NCBI GenBank assembly: GCA_963575745.1
Contig: CAUYUJ010004780.1
Location: 1,045,481-1,109,480, forward strand
Direction: 5' to 3'
From: Prorocentrum cordatum
Taxonomy: Eukaryota; Sar; Dinophyceae; Prorocentrales; Prorocentraceae
Length of the DNA stretch: 64,000 bases
The notes under the pieces were generated by a model that was not told the origin of the DNA, searched no databases, and worked only from the letters and a program-made list of their open reading frames with translations. The position numbers and the translations under genes were made by a program. Of this stretch, positions 9,833 to 20,960 are shown one piece after another; positions within the stretch are counted from its first letter, which is position 1; each line of letters opens with the position of its first letter.

Positions 9833-10013
9833 GACTCTGCCGTGCGAGCGGCCTCCTCCACGGAGCAGGAACGCACTGCCAGGGTCATCTGCGGGATCAT
9901 AGCGGTGGGGAACATGTTTGCCAGTGCGGTTGAAGGATGGGTGCGGGGAGGCACCCAATCTTGCAAGAACAGTAAGCTTGAAGCTTTCGGGGCGGGATAC
10001 GAGATCCCAGGCG

Positions 10014-10023
10014 CTTGAGCCAA
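10014..10023 (-). other. short SL-like remnant
   Basis: The minus strand reads TTGGCTCAAG, the ten 3'-most SL bases, then diverges. Truncated SL relics are common in dinoflagellate retrogenes, but ten bases can occur by chance in 64 kb (about one in ten such windows, both strands). No clear gene follows. Confidence 0.3.
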
Positions 10024-10144
10024 TGAAGGGGAGTGTGATGAATCTTGGGATCGAACCGCCAAGCCAAGTGTTCCAAGCCGCTGCAAGCGACAAGGTAATA
10101 TGCCCTGGCGCCTGATTTAGCTTAGGAGCGAAAGAACTGATTTG

Positions 10145-10262
10145 ACTGCTGCTGCTGCTGCAACTCCGCTCCACGATGACCTCCTCTTTCTCCTAGTGCT
10201 GATGCTGTTGATGCTGTCATCGCTGCTGCTGCTGCTGCTGATGCTAATTACTGCTGCTCGTC
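10145..10262 (+). repeat. CTG-rich microsatellite
   Basis: Interrupted CTG/GCT triplets. From 10262 to about 10855 there is no recognised gene; the sequence is CT-rich with CCTCGT-type words. Confidence 0.7.
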
Positions 10263-10857
10263 GTCCTCGTAATCGTTCTCACTCCCGTTCTCGTCCTCCT
10301 CATGAGCATGTTTCTTCTCTAGTTCCGCATCCTCTATTTACCTCTTCGCTCGTTTGATTGGTTAAATGAGCGGTCGCCCTCGTGCTCCTCTTGCTCCCTA
10401 TGCTTCCTGTCGTGGTCCTCGTCCCCGTGCTGCTGCCCATCCAACGTCTGGTCATCTTGCCCAGTCTCTAATACGTCATCCGTCTCAGGTATCTCTTTCT
10501 CGTCAAATGTGCATCCCCGTCCTCGTCCGCCCGCTCCTCTTCATCTTCGCAATGCCCCTCCTCGTCTTCCGCCTTTCTCATAGATTCCCCCTACCAATGA
10601 CAGCACTGAGGGGGTCCCAGCGGTTGTTGTCAAACCTGTGCGACAATATCCTGCACCTTTCGGTCGGCGGATGGGTTTCCGAACACCTGGGCTCACGTGA
10701 CTGTGAGGGCGTGGCGAAAAGGCTGGGCCAGTGTTGTTGGCCACCGCATTCCTGGAACCCTGGGCTGTCGAGACCTCAAACTCCTGGTTGTGGCAAAGTG
10801 CCAAAGTGCCCAGGGCCTTGCGAGCACATGAAAGCATACAATAAAGAGTGACTGCCA

Positions 10858-11032
10858 GAGAGGGAGAGAGAGAGAGAGAGAGAGAGAGAAAAAAAAAAAA
10901 CAGAGAACGAAAGAGAGAAAGAGAGAGAGAGAGAGATAGAAAGAGAGAGAGAGAGAGCGCAGACCGGTATCGATTTATATCTATATATATATATATGTAT
11001 ATGAAGAGAGAGGGATAACACTAACACGCATC

Positions 11033-11083
<51 letters not shown>

Positions 11084-11113
11084 GAAGAGAGAGGGATAAC
11101 ACTAACACGCATC

Positions 11114-11154
<41 letters not shown>

Positions 11155-11252
11155 ACATAGATATACATATACATATGGAGTGAGATAATGAGAGAGAGAG
11201 CGCGGAAGAGAGAAAGAAAGAGAGAGAGAGAGAGACAAAGATGACGACCACC
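10858..11252 (+). repeat. GA and TA microsatellites with an 81-bp repeat
   Basis: GAGA runs flank two TATATA runs. A segment beginning GTATATGAAGAGAGAGG recurs 81 bp later (about 10997 and 11078), each time followed by TA dinucleotides. Confidence 0.9.
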
Positions 11253-11735
11253 TGCAATATGCATGCTTGTCGCGTGCGCCCCTATGACCCCATAGGGTCT
11301 TCAATGACCCCCGGGGCAATAGCCGGAAACTAATTAATTTGTCCGCGGGCTTCTTGACGGATTTGGACCCCAACAATAAGCGAAATGAATTAATCCCCGT
11401 CGGCGGCCACCGCAGATCTCAGCGCGGAGGCCTGAGAGGTCAAGAGGTTAAACTGAACTGGCGAGCGGGCTCGCACAGGAAGGAGGGCCCCTGGTGGCTT
11501 GGCCAGCCCAGACCACCCCTTCATGTCCTCTGGGGGGAAGAAGAAGAGGACCGAGGACGAGGGGAGGGGGAGGGAGGCACGCACGAAACACACCACACCA
11601 CCACACAGGGGGGAGAAGGAGGGGAAGGAGGAGGGACGAGTTTCTAGTCCCCGCCGAGAGCTTAGGGGGGGGAGCATCATTAAAGACCTTCTGGGGTTAC
11701 AGAGAGCTGAAATTGTTTATGTGTTAGGTATGTGA
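11253..11735. other. no gene recognised
   Basis: Mixed sequence with a GA-rich part at 11540-11640. Short frames only. Confidence 0.4.
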
Positions 11736-11737
11736 CG

Positions 11738-11925
11738 CAACACATGTGGCGCAATACATGTGATGACACATATGTTGTGCTAGCTACGTGCTGCGGGCCA
11801 TGCGATGCAAGCTATTCGGTGGAAGCCATGTGGTGAGAACTACGCGGTGAACGATATGGGGTATAAGCAATGAGGTGTACGCTATGCGCTGCAAGTGGCG
11901 TGCACTATGCTGTGCAATCTTCGTG
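11738..11925 (+). repeat. degenerate 14-bp tandem repeat
   Basis: Words of the type GGTG-AAGCTATG recur about every 14 bp (for example GTGGTGAGAACTAC, GCGGTGAACGATAT, GAGGTGTACGCTAT). A related array lies at 31385-31520. Confidence 0.65.
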
Positions 11926-11998
11926 GGGCAAGCTGTGTGCTGCAGTCGAGGTCATGTACGCCAAGTGGCCAAAGACCTGTGGAGTGCAAGCTGTGTGT

Positions 11999-12166
11999 GG
12001 GGAAACCAAGAGGTACCCATACAGCTACTCCCCGGACCTCTCCCGGGGTGCCTTCTGACCAGAATTTCGAAGCGAATCCAGCGGTGGCAACGAGGGCCGC
12101 CCAGAAGGCCCCGAAAAGAAAAAACGAGGCAAGGGTAGAGGTCTGGGTGCCATTTCCTCCTGCGCG
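11999..12166 (+). repeat. dispersed repeat, copy 2
   Basis: Second copy of the 8985-9152 repeat, in the same orientation. Confidence 0.75.
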
Positions 12167-12664
12167 GTAAGCGCCACGTGGTGCACACCGTGCGGTGACA
12201 TCGATGTGGTGCAGTCCGCGCAGTGCACGCCATGCGGCCGCCCACGGGCCCCACGCGGAGCGCCCACGATCGGACCGGGCGAAAGGGGGGGGATAGCAAA
12301 GGGGGGGTCTGAGAATCAGCTCATGCAGCTGATTTCCCCGGCGCCTCCCGGCGCCGGGAGGCGCCCATGTATCGCGGAATGGGCCCAGCGGCGGGGCCGA
12401 AACCAGCTGCATGCAGCAAATTTCGCCCCCCCCCCTTTCCCTATCCCCCCCTTTCGTCCGGCCCGACACGAGCGGACACGAGGACACGAGCGGTCCTACC
12501 CCCCCTTTCGTCCCCCGACATGTTCCAAACACGTTTCAAGCGTTGCTTTAACATGTTTAAGACATGTTTGAAACATCTTCTAGACACCTGGAAATTGCTT
12601 GGCAGCACGCTTCCTCTCCATTCATCGACTCCAACAACGCAAGCCATGCAGCCGCCCACGGTCG

Positions 12665-12843
12665 GCTGCACGTAAGAGTGACCCGGGGTAAGAGTGACCT
12701 TTGGTGCGCGGTTTTTGGGGGGGCGCGAGGAGGCCAAACACAAGCGCGCAAGACGCGAATATCGCAACGGGCGCGGCGATCGGGGGACCCCAGTGAGCGC
12801 GCACCAAGGGTCACTCCGGCGAAGGGTCACTCTTACGTGTAGT
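12665..12843. repeat. fold-back repeat with about 43-bp imperfect arms
   Basis: The left arm starts near 12669 (ACGTAAGAGTGACCC) and the right arm ends near 12838 as its reverse complement. Pairing extends inward through GTGACC(T/C)TTGGTGCGCG. A loop of about 80 nt lies between. A third arm-like copy with GGCGAAGGGTCACTC follows at about 13025-13053. Confidence 0.7.
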
Positions 12844-13194
12844 CGACCCTTTCCCAATCCCCCCCCTTCGTCCGGCCCGATATTCACTCGGCCAGGGAGG
12901 GGCCAGGGTGAGCCGGGACGACCTGCCGCGCCGTGGCCTGGTCGCCAGGGTCCTTTGCGGACGTGCCTCCCTCCCCGCCGGAGCACGCCCGCCCGCCCCC
13001 GGCCCATGGGAGAGGGGCCCCCGGTCACCCCGGCGAAGGGTCACTCGTACGTCTAATCGACATGCTCCAGAAACGTCCCGAGCATGTTTTCAGACATGCT
13101 CAAGCCATGTCGGAAACATCTTCGCCGGGGGCCCGCCCGGGGCCGCCGCGAGCTGCCCCGGGAGCAGCTGCGGCCGCCCCCCCTCGGGCGACAT

Positions 13195-13292
13195 GGAGGA
13201 GGAGGAGGAGGAGGAGGAGGAGGAGGAGGAGGAGGAGGAGGAGGAGGAGGAGGAAAAGGAGGGGGAGGAGGAGGAAGAGGAGAAGGAGGGGA
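13195..13292 (+). repeat. GGA microsatellite
   Basis: A GGA run with AAGGAGG interruptions. Around it (12844-13194 and 13300-14030) no gene is recognised. Confidence 0.9.
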
Positions 13293-14031
13293 AATTACTT
13301 GGCAGCCTGCAGGCCGCTCGTTCGTCGACTTCCACAATGCAGGCCATGCGGCCGCCCACGGGGCCCCCGCGGAGCGCCCACGAGCGGCCGCCGCCGAAAC
13401 CCAGCGGACCCCACACGCCGCACGGGGCGCCCGCGAAGCGCCCCGGGCCGGGCGCCCACTGGGAACCGGGCGAAACCTCGGCGGGCCCCGCGGCAAAGCA
13501 CATGCGCTCCAAAAGAGCGCTGGAGGGAGACAAGGAGGAGAGGGGAGGAGGGGGCGAACCCTGGCCCTCCTACCTTCCATACCTTCCGGAAGGTGCTCTC
13601 TTGAGTGTTTTTTCCATCCGAGTTTCACTGAGTTATTCATGGTTTCCATGAGTTCCCATTGGTTTTTAGCGTTAAAGCTGAGTTGTCGATCGTTTCTTGG
13701 GTTTCACTCGTATATGAATAACTTCTACGAGCTCAAAGACGTGATGCACCAATTGGGCTGCGGCAGTCGAGCGACAACGATTCTTCATTCGCCACGTTCC
13801 TGCTGCTCCTCCTCCTTTCCTTTTCCTCCTCGTCATTATTATTATAGTTATCATGTCTCTTCGTTCGTCCTCCCTCGTCGCTCTGATCATCATGGCCCTC
13901 CTCCTGATCATGTCCCTTCTTTTCCTCCTCCTCCTACTCTATATCCTCCCTACTCTTTGTTTTTGTCGCCCCTCTTCGGCTACGACTTGACATCCTCCTC
14001 ATCATGATCTTGCTTTTCCTCCTCATCCTCC

Positions 14032-14466
14032 TCGCCTCCCCTCCTCGAGCTCTCCTTATCCTCCTCCTCCTCCTTTTCCTCCTCTTCCTCCCTTTCCTCC
14101 TCCTCCTCCTCCTCTTCCTCCTCCTCCTCCTCCTCCTCCTCCTCCTCCTCCTCCCCCTGGCGGCGGCAGCGTCGGCAGCGGCGGTGGGGGCGCGGGCGGC
14201 GGCGGTGGCGGTGGTAGGCCACGGGCGCCACGGGCGCCAGCGCGGTCAGCTGGCCTGGGCGCGGGCGGGATGATGATGATGATGATGACGAGGAGGAGGA
14301 GGAGGAGGAGGAGGAGGAGGAGGAAGAGCTGGAGGAGGAGGAGGAGGAGGAGGAGCAGCAGCAGCAGCAGCAGCTAGCAGCTAGAGGAAGGGAGGAGGGA
14401 CGAGAGGAGGAGGAAGAGGAGGAGGAGGAGAAGGAGGAGGAGGAGGAGCAATAGGAGGAGCAGGAG

Positions 14467-14498
<32 letters not shown>

Positions 14499-14572
14499 GG
14501 AAAAGGGGTGAGGAGGAGCTCCCCTTCTGCTCCTTCTCCTCCGGATCCTCCTCCCCCCCCCCCCCCTCCTCC
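14032..14572 (+). repeat. facing CTC and GGA tracts (long polypyrimidine-polypurine inverted repeat)
   Basis: CTC triplets fill about 14032-14156 and GGA triplets fill about 14290-14510. A GC-rich spacer with GGCGGCGG words and a GAT run separates them. The two tracts can pair as a large stem. Open frames here are artefacts. Confidence 0.9.
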
Positions 14573-14763
14573 TCACTCCTCTTCGATCCTCGCAGACAAT
14601 GGCCTGGGGACATCCTGATATCTAAGACATCCTGAAACCTGGTATCCAACGACTCCTGAATTCTTCTGGAGCCCGTTGAGGATGGAGACACACTGAAGAC
14701 GACTGATGGATTGAAAATCGCAGATGAGGAAAGGAGGAGGCAGAGGGAGGTTGCCGAAGTCAA

Positions 14764-17061
14764 TCACATCAACTGCATCTTCTCGCGGATCCATTCTGCG
14801 TACCACTTCGTGAGATGATTCAACGTGCACGTTTGCCTGAAGAGGAAACTTCCTCGAATTCAGCTTGCGAAATTTTCGGCCTCGTCGGCGTAATTGCGAG
14901 TCCACGCCACGTTCCCTGAAAACCTGCACTGATCTAGAATGTGGTCTCCGAGAATATGCCATTTCATCTGCAATGACTGTCCAGATCTAGACCACGCGTC
15001 GATTTTCTCAGATATTGCAGCCTTCAAATTCACCAGAGAACTCTCACTCATGTCGCGCGGTTGACCTGCCAGTATCTCATAGTACGTTCTGAAGCCTCGC
15101 CCACACTCGAGAAACACATCGCCCTCATTGCCGCGCGGCAATATATTCAAGATGACGTCTCCTCCTTTGGTTTCCAAGATGTCCAACACCCAACGATACG
15201 CAACCTTTGCTTTCCCAGCTTACATTTTCATGTACGGTGATGTGAGGCTCCCCAACATCGTCACTGTCAAACTTGAATTTCGATCGTTCTGTCCCACAGC
15301 ATTGTCAGCATACCAACACTTCAGCGAATCTGTCAGGGCCGCATCCAGGTGATCTTGGTCATCAGCGTGGAACGCACCGAAGTACCCGAACTGTAACAAA
15401 TTGACCAATACCGCCGCCATCCAATACAGAAGGCAACCCAGCTATACCACATGCATGCTGTCGAATAACACATGCTCCGCGCTGAGGCCATCGATGCCGT
15501 CCTGAACGCCATCAATGCGGAATAACCTGCAAAACAACCGCGGGGAATTCTTAAGCCTTCTGTAAGACCACACGAATCGCATGCCTGCTGGAAACTCTGA
15601 CGGGCGTTGTCCGTGCACCACGTCTGGGTAGCCCCGAACACATGGCTCGATGCGATCACCGACCTTCAGGTCTGGAAAGCCGGCCATTCTTTTCACGACC
15701 ACCATTCCTCCTCTGCTTCGCTTGGATTTTGTGTTCTGCAGCAATACATCTACCTGGTTGTCCAGAATGTCATGTTTACACAAGCACGTTGAAGCAACCG
15801 TCGTGAACCAAGAATGCTTTCGCTTTCTGGATTGAGTGTGGAACTCATCGAAGTCAGACCTGGCCTTAAAGCATCTCAAACATCCACGCAACACTCTGTA
15901 GTCTATCAGACCAAGGGTCTTTGATACCTCGTCGAGGTCGGCGGCGACCTCGCAGAGTATGGCATGGCACCGGCGGCCTTCATGGCAGAACATATCTTTC
16001 CCAGCCAACAGGGCTCGCCTGGAGCCTTGAGGCCACGGCTGCCCGTAGTAGTCTTTGTCTGGCCAGACGCCTTCATCAGCTACCCGAAAGAAATAAGCGA
16101 TGGCCTCCCACATGGGCTGAAACGCGTGCGCCCCTCTGCATCCACATCGACAGAACTGACGAGCGTGAGCACTCAAAATTGGCACCCTCTTCCGAGAGTG
16201 CACGCAGGATACCCAGATCCGCCGAAAGCCTCAAGAGCCACAGCCTTGGGCGCGTGAACAGCTTTAAAGCCAGCCCCATGACCAGAATCAATCAAAGTGA
16301 AGGGGCAACTTGCAAGCTTGAGGGGTGCTCTTCAGATTTGGGAGGCCTCGCCTGGAGCTGTCTTGCATTGTCTGTTGAAACGGGGGTGGTAGCCCTGGCC
16401 AGGGGAGTGGAAGCGGATTGAAGCGAAAGCTTTGCTGAATGCTCAAAGTACTCACCTGTTTGTCAAGCACAGCATAATCAACGAATAAACGAACAGGGAA
16501 ACACGAGTTCGCACCATACTGCAATACTTTTTCATGCTGATAAAAATTCGGCATCAACAACTCAGGATTGCTCACGTGCTGCAAGAACTGGTCTGAGCAG
16601 CGCGTGAACTGCCGAGCGAATACTTCGTGGAATGGCAGCATCGGCATCTCCCTCAGTGACGCACGCTGCCCTCTTGCCATCCGCTGCGGTATTTTGAAAT
16701 ACTGCAAGCATTCTCGTTGGATCTCATCTGCTCCAATCACTCTCTTGATAACTTTGTAAGAGTTTTTTGAATACTTCATCTCCTTCGCCACGTCTTCCAA
16801 TCCACAGCCTCCAGATTTTGTGATTGCCACCGACAGGTCGACCAGCATTCGTGCAGTGAGTTTGCCAGACAAGAACAAAGATATCAACATGTTCCGAAGA
16901 CGCAAGCCATGCTCTTCTTGCTCCGGGTCACGCTCATTTTGCGCCGCCGCCGCCGCCCGTGCCCGCTGCACGCCGAGAGGAAAAGGATTACCAGATGCCC
17001 TCTCGCGGCGGACCTCCTTCCGCGCCGCCGCAAGGTCGGCGCTGGAGCACGCACTGCTCAT
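14764..17061 (-). pseudogene. decayed gene of an abundant uncharacterised dinoflagellate family (D-x-M-H motif)
   Basis: ATG at 17061. Exon 1 is 202 codons ending at 16456 in a perfect donor, CAG then GTGAGT. A second block in the same frame starts somewhere between 16225 and 16160 (acceptor unresolved) with FCRCGCRG, then YGQPWPQGSRRALLAGKDM, CLRC and DSMHVV (15445-15462). Further blocks read LECGRGF, KWHIL and YADEAEN. I recall CxCGC-G, PW-x-G-x-R-x3-AG and D-x-MH-x3-LG as a very common dinoflagellate protein family. The D-x-MH signature also recalls Tnp2-like transposase relatives, but the function is unknown. TAG (15442-15444) falls right after DSMHVV, and TAA (15220-15222) and TGA (14860-14862) follow in the same frame. 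Three stops with a conserved frame imply recent loss. Confidence 0.7.
16454..16459 (-). other. canonical 5' splice site
   Basis: The minus strand reads CAG|GTGAGT, with the exon ending at 16456 on a codon boundary. Dinoflagellate donors are often non-canonical, so a textbook site stands out. The downstream acceptor is not resolved. Confidence 0.6.
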
Positions 17062-17089
17062 GTGAGCGCTGTGTTCGAACAACAAACAA

Positions 17090-17780
17090 ATAGTACTGCT
17101 GGAACCAAACGCATTTACGGACAGCCCGCAACGGTTGGGTTGCCAACGGGTGCCAAATCGGCGGAGGATGTTGGTCTAGGGGGGGGCATGGTGAGGCGGA
17201 GAATGAGGACGATGATTGGATGACGTCGGGCTTCAACCTTACCTCGAACTGTTGTTTCTCAACCATCAGGCTGCGTTGGGTCTTCGATTTGAAAATATGG
17301 GGATCCGCGTCCCTCCTCGTCTCTCCTCCCCCCCTCCCTCCCCTCCCTACCCCCCCCCCCTGCCCCGCCCCAAGAATCCCGCGGGCTGCGCTGAGCGGGG
17401 ACCTTTGATGAGAATCCCAATGGAGCCACGAGAAGTGTGAGGGGCGCGCTGATCGATGCACGCGGCTTGCGCCAAGAGAAGGGGAGGGGGGAGGGCGCTG
17501 TAGATGCAAGGACCTAACCATATGCCATATGCACGCGTGGGCACCGCAGTTGTGGATCGGTGTGAAGGTTTTCGCTCGCGTGATTTCACTTGAAATCGCG
17601 CGCGCGTCGGCTGCTTCGGATTTGGCAAACGTCGTCGCGTTTATCTTATTTTGATTCCTCTTCTTCTTTTTCTTCTTCTGTCCAGGGGGGGGTTCTGGCG
17701 GCGCCCGCCCAGGGGGCCCGCGCGGCGTCGCGGGGCCGCGTGGGGGGGGGGGCGCGCAGAACTCGGCGCCGGAGGCGGGC
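17090..17780. other. no gene recognised
   Basis: C-rich runs near 17330-17370 and mixed sequence. No SL-like motif is seen upstream of the 14.8-17.1 kb gene. Confidence 0.4.
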
Positions 17781-17799
17781 TTGTGATTGCCAGTACCTG

Positions 17800-18175
17800 T
17801 TGGATGAAAAACATCGGGGCCTGCGGAGGGTTTGCAAACCGATTTCGGGAAAGACCCGCGCTTGCAGCGGGATCGGGATCACCACGTGCGTGTTCAATGA
17901 CAAAGTGGCCCCTGCGTTGGACTGACGATGCTCCCCGAAAATGTTCGACGGAAAACTTTCTTGCCAATGGTGATCCCAAGCCCGAACCTCACAAGACGCG
18001 AACAACCCCCGACGCGGATCCCGAGAGGCAAGGGGAACACAGGCCCGCCGCAGGCGCCCATTCTGTTCCCAACAAAGAGCGACTGGGGATCACAAGCCCG
18101 CTGCAGGCGCCCCAAAATTGAATTTGGATCGCAAGCCCAACGCAAACGCCGATTTGTTTTTCGCCTGCGGCGGAC
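17800..18175. repeat. degenerate repeats with GATC-CAAGCCC-GCAGGCGCC words
   Basis: Phrases such as GGGATCACAAGCCCGCTGCAGG, GATCGCAAGCCCAACGCAAACG and related reverse forms recur every 40-60 bp. The order is irregular. Confidence 0.45.
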
Positions 18176-18945
18176 TTTCGGCATCCCCATGCCCCCATCA
18201 CCCCTATCAGCATCAAGTGACGAGCGGCTTGAGCCGCGGCGTCGTCACCTTGCCAGGATCCTGGCCCTATAGGAGGCCCTTCTCGGACAATCGGGGCACG
18301 CGTGCCCTTCTCGGGCGCGGCGGGCCCGTCTCTCCTTAGCACCCTAGCCACGCGTTGGGCAATGCATGCTGGCTGGCGAGCGTCCACCGAGAGGCGATGA
18401 TGAGGAGGAAGATGATGGAGATGATTATGATGATGGCGATGTTGGTGGCGTTGGTGGTTATGACGGTTGCGATGGTGAGTTACATGACGGGGAAGAAAGG
18501 AGAAGCAGGCGGCGGAGAATCGGGGGACTCATGATATGAGAGCTTTTTGGAGGCCCGCAGCGCTCCTGGCCCGTCTACCTTGGAGGTCGCCGCGTTTCAG
18601 AGCCGCCTGCAAAATCTCTCGGGCAGTCGCGGCGGTGGGCCTCTCCTAAGCATCTGAGGGGGGGCGTTTGCGAGCGAACCGTGCGGGTCATGACAAAATA
18701 CGCATGCACGGGCATCTGTATTCAAGAACGCACTTACGATTACAATAATTGTTTTTCTTCATTTTCGTCACAGACAATCGCGATCCATGACTCCACGTAA
18801 ACAGAAGCCTTGACCATTTCGCCATCGCACTGTATGAAACGGCAAGGTCTTAAATCCACCAGACTTCTGAATGGTTCAGCGCAATCTTCTTCTATGCTTC
18901 ATCTTCCCCTGGGTCTGGCTTATAAGCGGGTCGTGGAGCGCCCAA
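18176..18945. other. no gene recognised
   Basis: GAT/GTT-rich simple sequence near 18395-18480. The rest shows no motif. Confidence 0.4.
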
Positions 18946-18959
18946 GATGGCCAAGCGAA

Positions 18960-19235
18960 ACGACACAACCATTGATAATCATAGTTTTGTGATGCCTGAG
19001 GCGACCCGAGAGGTTCCCAAGGAGTCCTTCAAGCGGCACCCCACAGGCCCTCAAGAGACCCTTGGGAGGCGCCATGTACCTCCGGAATACCAAAGGAGCT
19101 CACAGGACTTGAAGGCCTCCAAAAGACCTCACGGCGTTCCAGGGTGGCCTCAAGACAGCTCCCAAAATACATCCGAAGAGATTCAGGGAGGTATCCATGC
19201 CTCTCTCTTCAGATGTCCTTTGGGAGCTGCGCTTA
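18960..19235 (+). repeat. degenerate CCAAGAGG-type short repeats
   Basis: Words like CCCAAGGAG, CTCAAGAGACC and CAAAAGACCTC recur at roughly 10-12-bp phase, giving Pro/Gln/Glu-rich frames. The same word family reappears at 20752-20960, about 37000-37330 and 63717-63812. Confidence 0.5.
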
Positions 19236-19335
19236 TGCGCAAGCAGTGCTTTGGGCATCGTAATCAATGGGGCGGCGAACTCGGGCTGCATTCGTCGACC
19301 TTGAGTTGGACCGGGACAAAAATGCATCGGCGCGG

Positions 19336-20100
19336 TCAGACGCCGCTGTCCTGGCCCTCGTCGGCCTGCAGGGGCGCCGCAATCGCCTCGAAATCCTGCG
19401 TGTCGGAGGGCGGCAACATATCGGGGAGCGTATCAGGCGGCGGCGAATCCTCAATAAGCAAACTCTCTGGGATCTCGCTCTCGGCGTTGTGTGGCTGTGT
19501 AGCTCTCGGCGGTTCCGTCGGCAGCGCCGAGGTGTCGGTCGTCGCTGCGCGAAGCTTCTTGAGCCACGGGGTCGGTTCAAGCTGGGAAGGCGTCCGTGCG
19601 GCAGGCCTTGGCTGCGTCACAAGACTGTCGCCCGCTGCTGCTGCGCCAGCGGCTGGGCTTGGCTGCCCCATCATCTGGCTCCCGCTTGCTGCTGCTGCTG
19701 CTGCGCCAGCGGCTGGGCTCTCTGCTGCTGCGCCGGCGGCTGGGCTTGGCAGCTCCATCATCTGGCTCCCGCTTGCTGCGGCTGCTGCTGCGCCAGCGGC
19801 TGGGCTCTCTGCTGTTGCGCCAGCGGCTGGGCTTGGCTGCCCCGTCATCTGGCTCTCGCTTGCTGCCGCTGACGCTGCTGCGCCAGCGGCCGCAGCCACG
19901 CCGGAGCTCTTGTTCGAATCCGCCGCCGCATCGTCGGATCCCGCCTGGGTGCCGACCACGAGGGGGGCTGCGCGTAGCGCTCCGACCAGGCGGAACTCAG
20001 CAGGCAAGCTGAAACCGCAAGTCCTCTCGAACTCCCGCGGGGGGCCCTCAATCTCTGCTTTCATTTTCAAGCGAATCCTCTCATCGAGCTCCAGCGGCAT
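19336..20100 (-). CDS. SL-tagged intronless retrogene, 254 aa, Ala-rich repeat protein
   Basis: ATG at 20100 (plus-strand CAT 20098-20100) and stop at 19336. An SL relic lies 64 nt upstream (20165-20184), so this looks like the 5' part of a retroposed mRNA with its own 5' UTR. Residues 1-60 (MPLELDERIRLKMKAEI, then FSLPAEFRLVGALR) look like an ordinary folded or coiled segment. About residues 83-158 contain a 29-aa repeat, SQM..QPSPAAGA.AESPAAG, two full copies and a partial one, equal to an 87-bp DNA repeat. The C-terminus is acidic and Pro-rich (LIEDSPPPDTL). I do not recognise a family. The frame has no internal stop, so it may still be expressed; the long Ala runs could also be repeat slippage. 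Confidence 0.55.
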   Translation of the reverse strand: MPLELDERIRLKMKAEIEGPPREFERTCGFSLPAEFRLVGALRAAPLVVGTQAGSDDAAADSNKSSGVAAAAGAAASAAASESQMTGQPSPAAGATAESPAAGAAAAAASGSQMMELPSPAAGAAAESPAAGAAAAAASGSQMMGQPSPAAGAAAAGDSLVTQPRPAARTPSQLEPTPWLKKLRAATTDTSALPTEPPRATQPHNAESEIPESLLIEDSPPPDTLPDMLPPSDTQDFEAIAAPLQADEGQDSGV

Positions 20101-20164
20101 CTCGCAAGACTCAGACTAGGCAGAGTATGGGGGGAAGATGGGCCGCGCGTGAGGTAGCGCGAGG

Positions 20165-20184
20165 CTTGAGCCCAAATGGTTACG
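20165..20184 (-). other. spliced-leader relic upstream of a retrogene
   Basis: The minus strand matches the SL at 18 of 21 positions, including the intact 3' GGCTCAAG and the ATTT core. The three mismatches lie at the ninth base from the SL 3' end, the sixteenth, and the terminal C. It sits 64 nt 5' of a 254-codon ORF in the same orientation. Confidence 0.85.
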
Positions 20185-20366
20185 CGCAGCACGTTGCCCC
20201 TTGGAAGTCCCACCAGCCCCTTGGGCGGAGATGGTATCGAGAGCCCGTTATGTTCCACCCCCTTCTTCCCCTACTCCCCCGCGGGTCGTTGGAGTGCCCT
20301 TCCTCAGTTGGCCCATGGGAGGTCAAGTTCCCCCCCCCCCCCCACCCGCGAGATCGTGGCCCGTCG

Positions 20367-20714
<348 letters not shown>

Positions 20715-20751
20715 CAATTGACGCCGCCCTTCTTTTTGAGCCATGACTTCC

Positions 20752-20960
20752 AATGCAGTCCCAAGAGACCTCCCAGACCCCCCCAAAGAGCACCGAGAGG
20801 GCCCCAAGACCCCCCCCCCAATTTCAAGAGCCCCAAACAGCACCAAGAGGGTCTAACAAACGCCCCGAAAGAGTCCCAAGAGAGCCCCGAGAGGCACCAC
20901 GGGGACCCCAAAAGGGCACAGAGAGTTCCAAGATATCCCCATAACAGCCCCAGTCCGGAT
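20752..20960 (+). repeat. degenerate about 10-bp repeats, CCCCAAGAG-type
   Basis: Words such as CCCAAGAGACC, CCCCAAGACC, CACCAAGAGG and CCCCGAGAGG are strung with a period near 10-11 bp. Confidence 0.6.

Noticed and set aside
14860-15444. Stop-codon reassignment in this organism
   Set aside because: All three stops occur inside conserved frames, alongside frameshifts in other elements. That fits decay better than recoding.
18228-18235. CTTGAGCC word as another SL remnant (also 19557-19564)
   Set aside because: Only eight bases match, with no extension, no adjacent duplication and no gene start; chance is sufficient.
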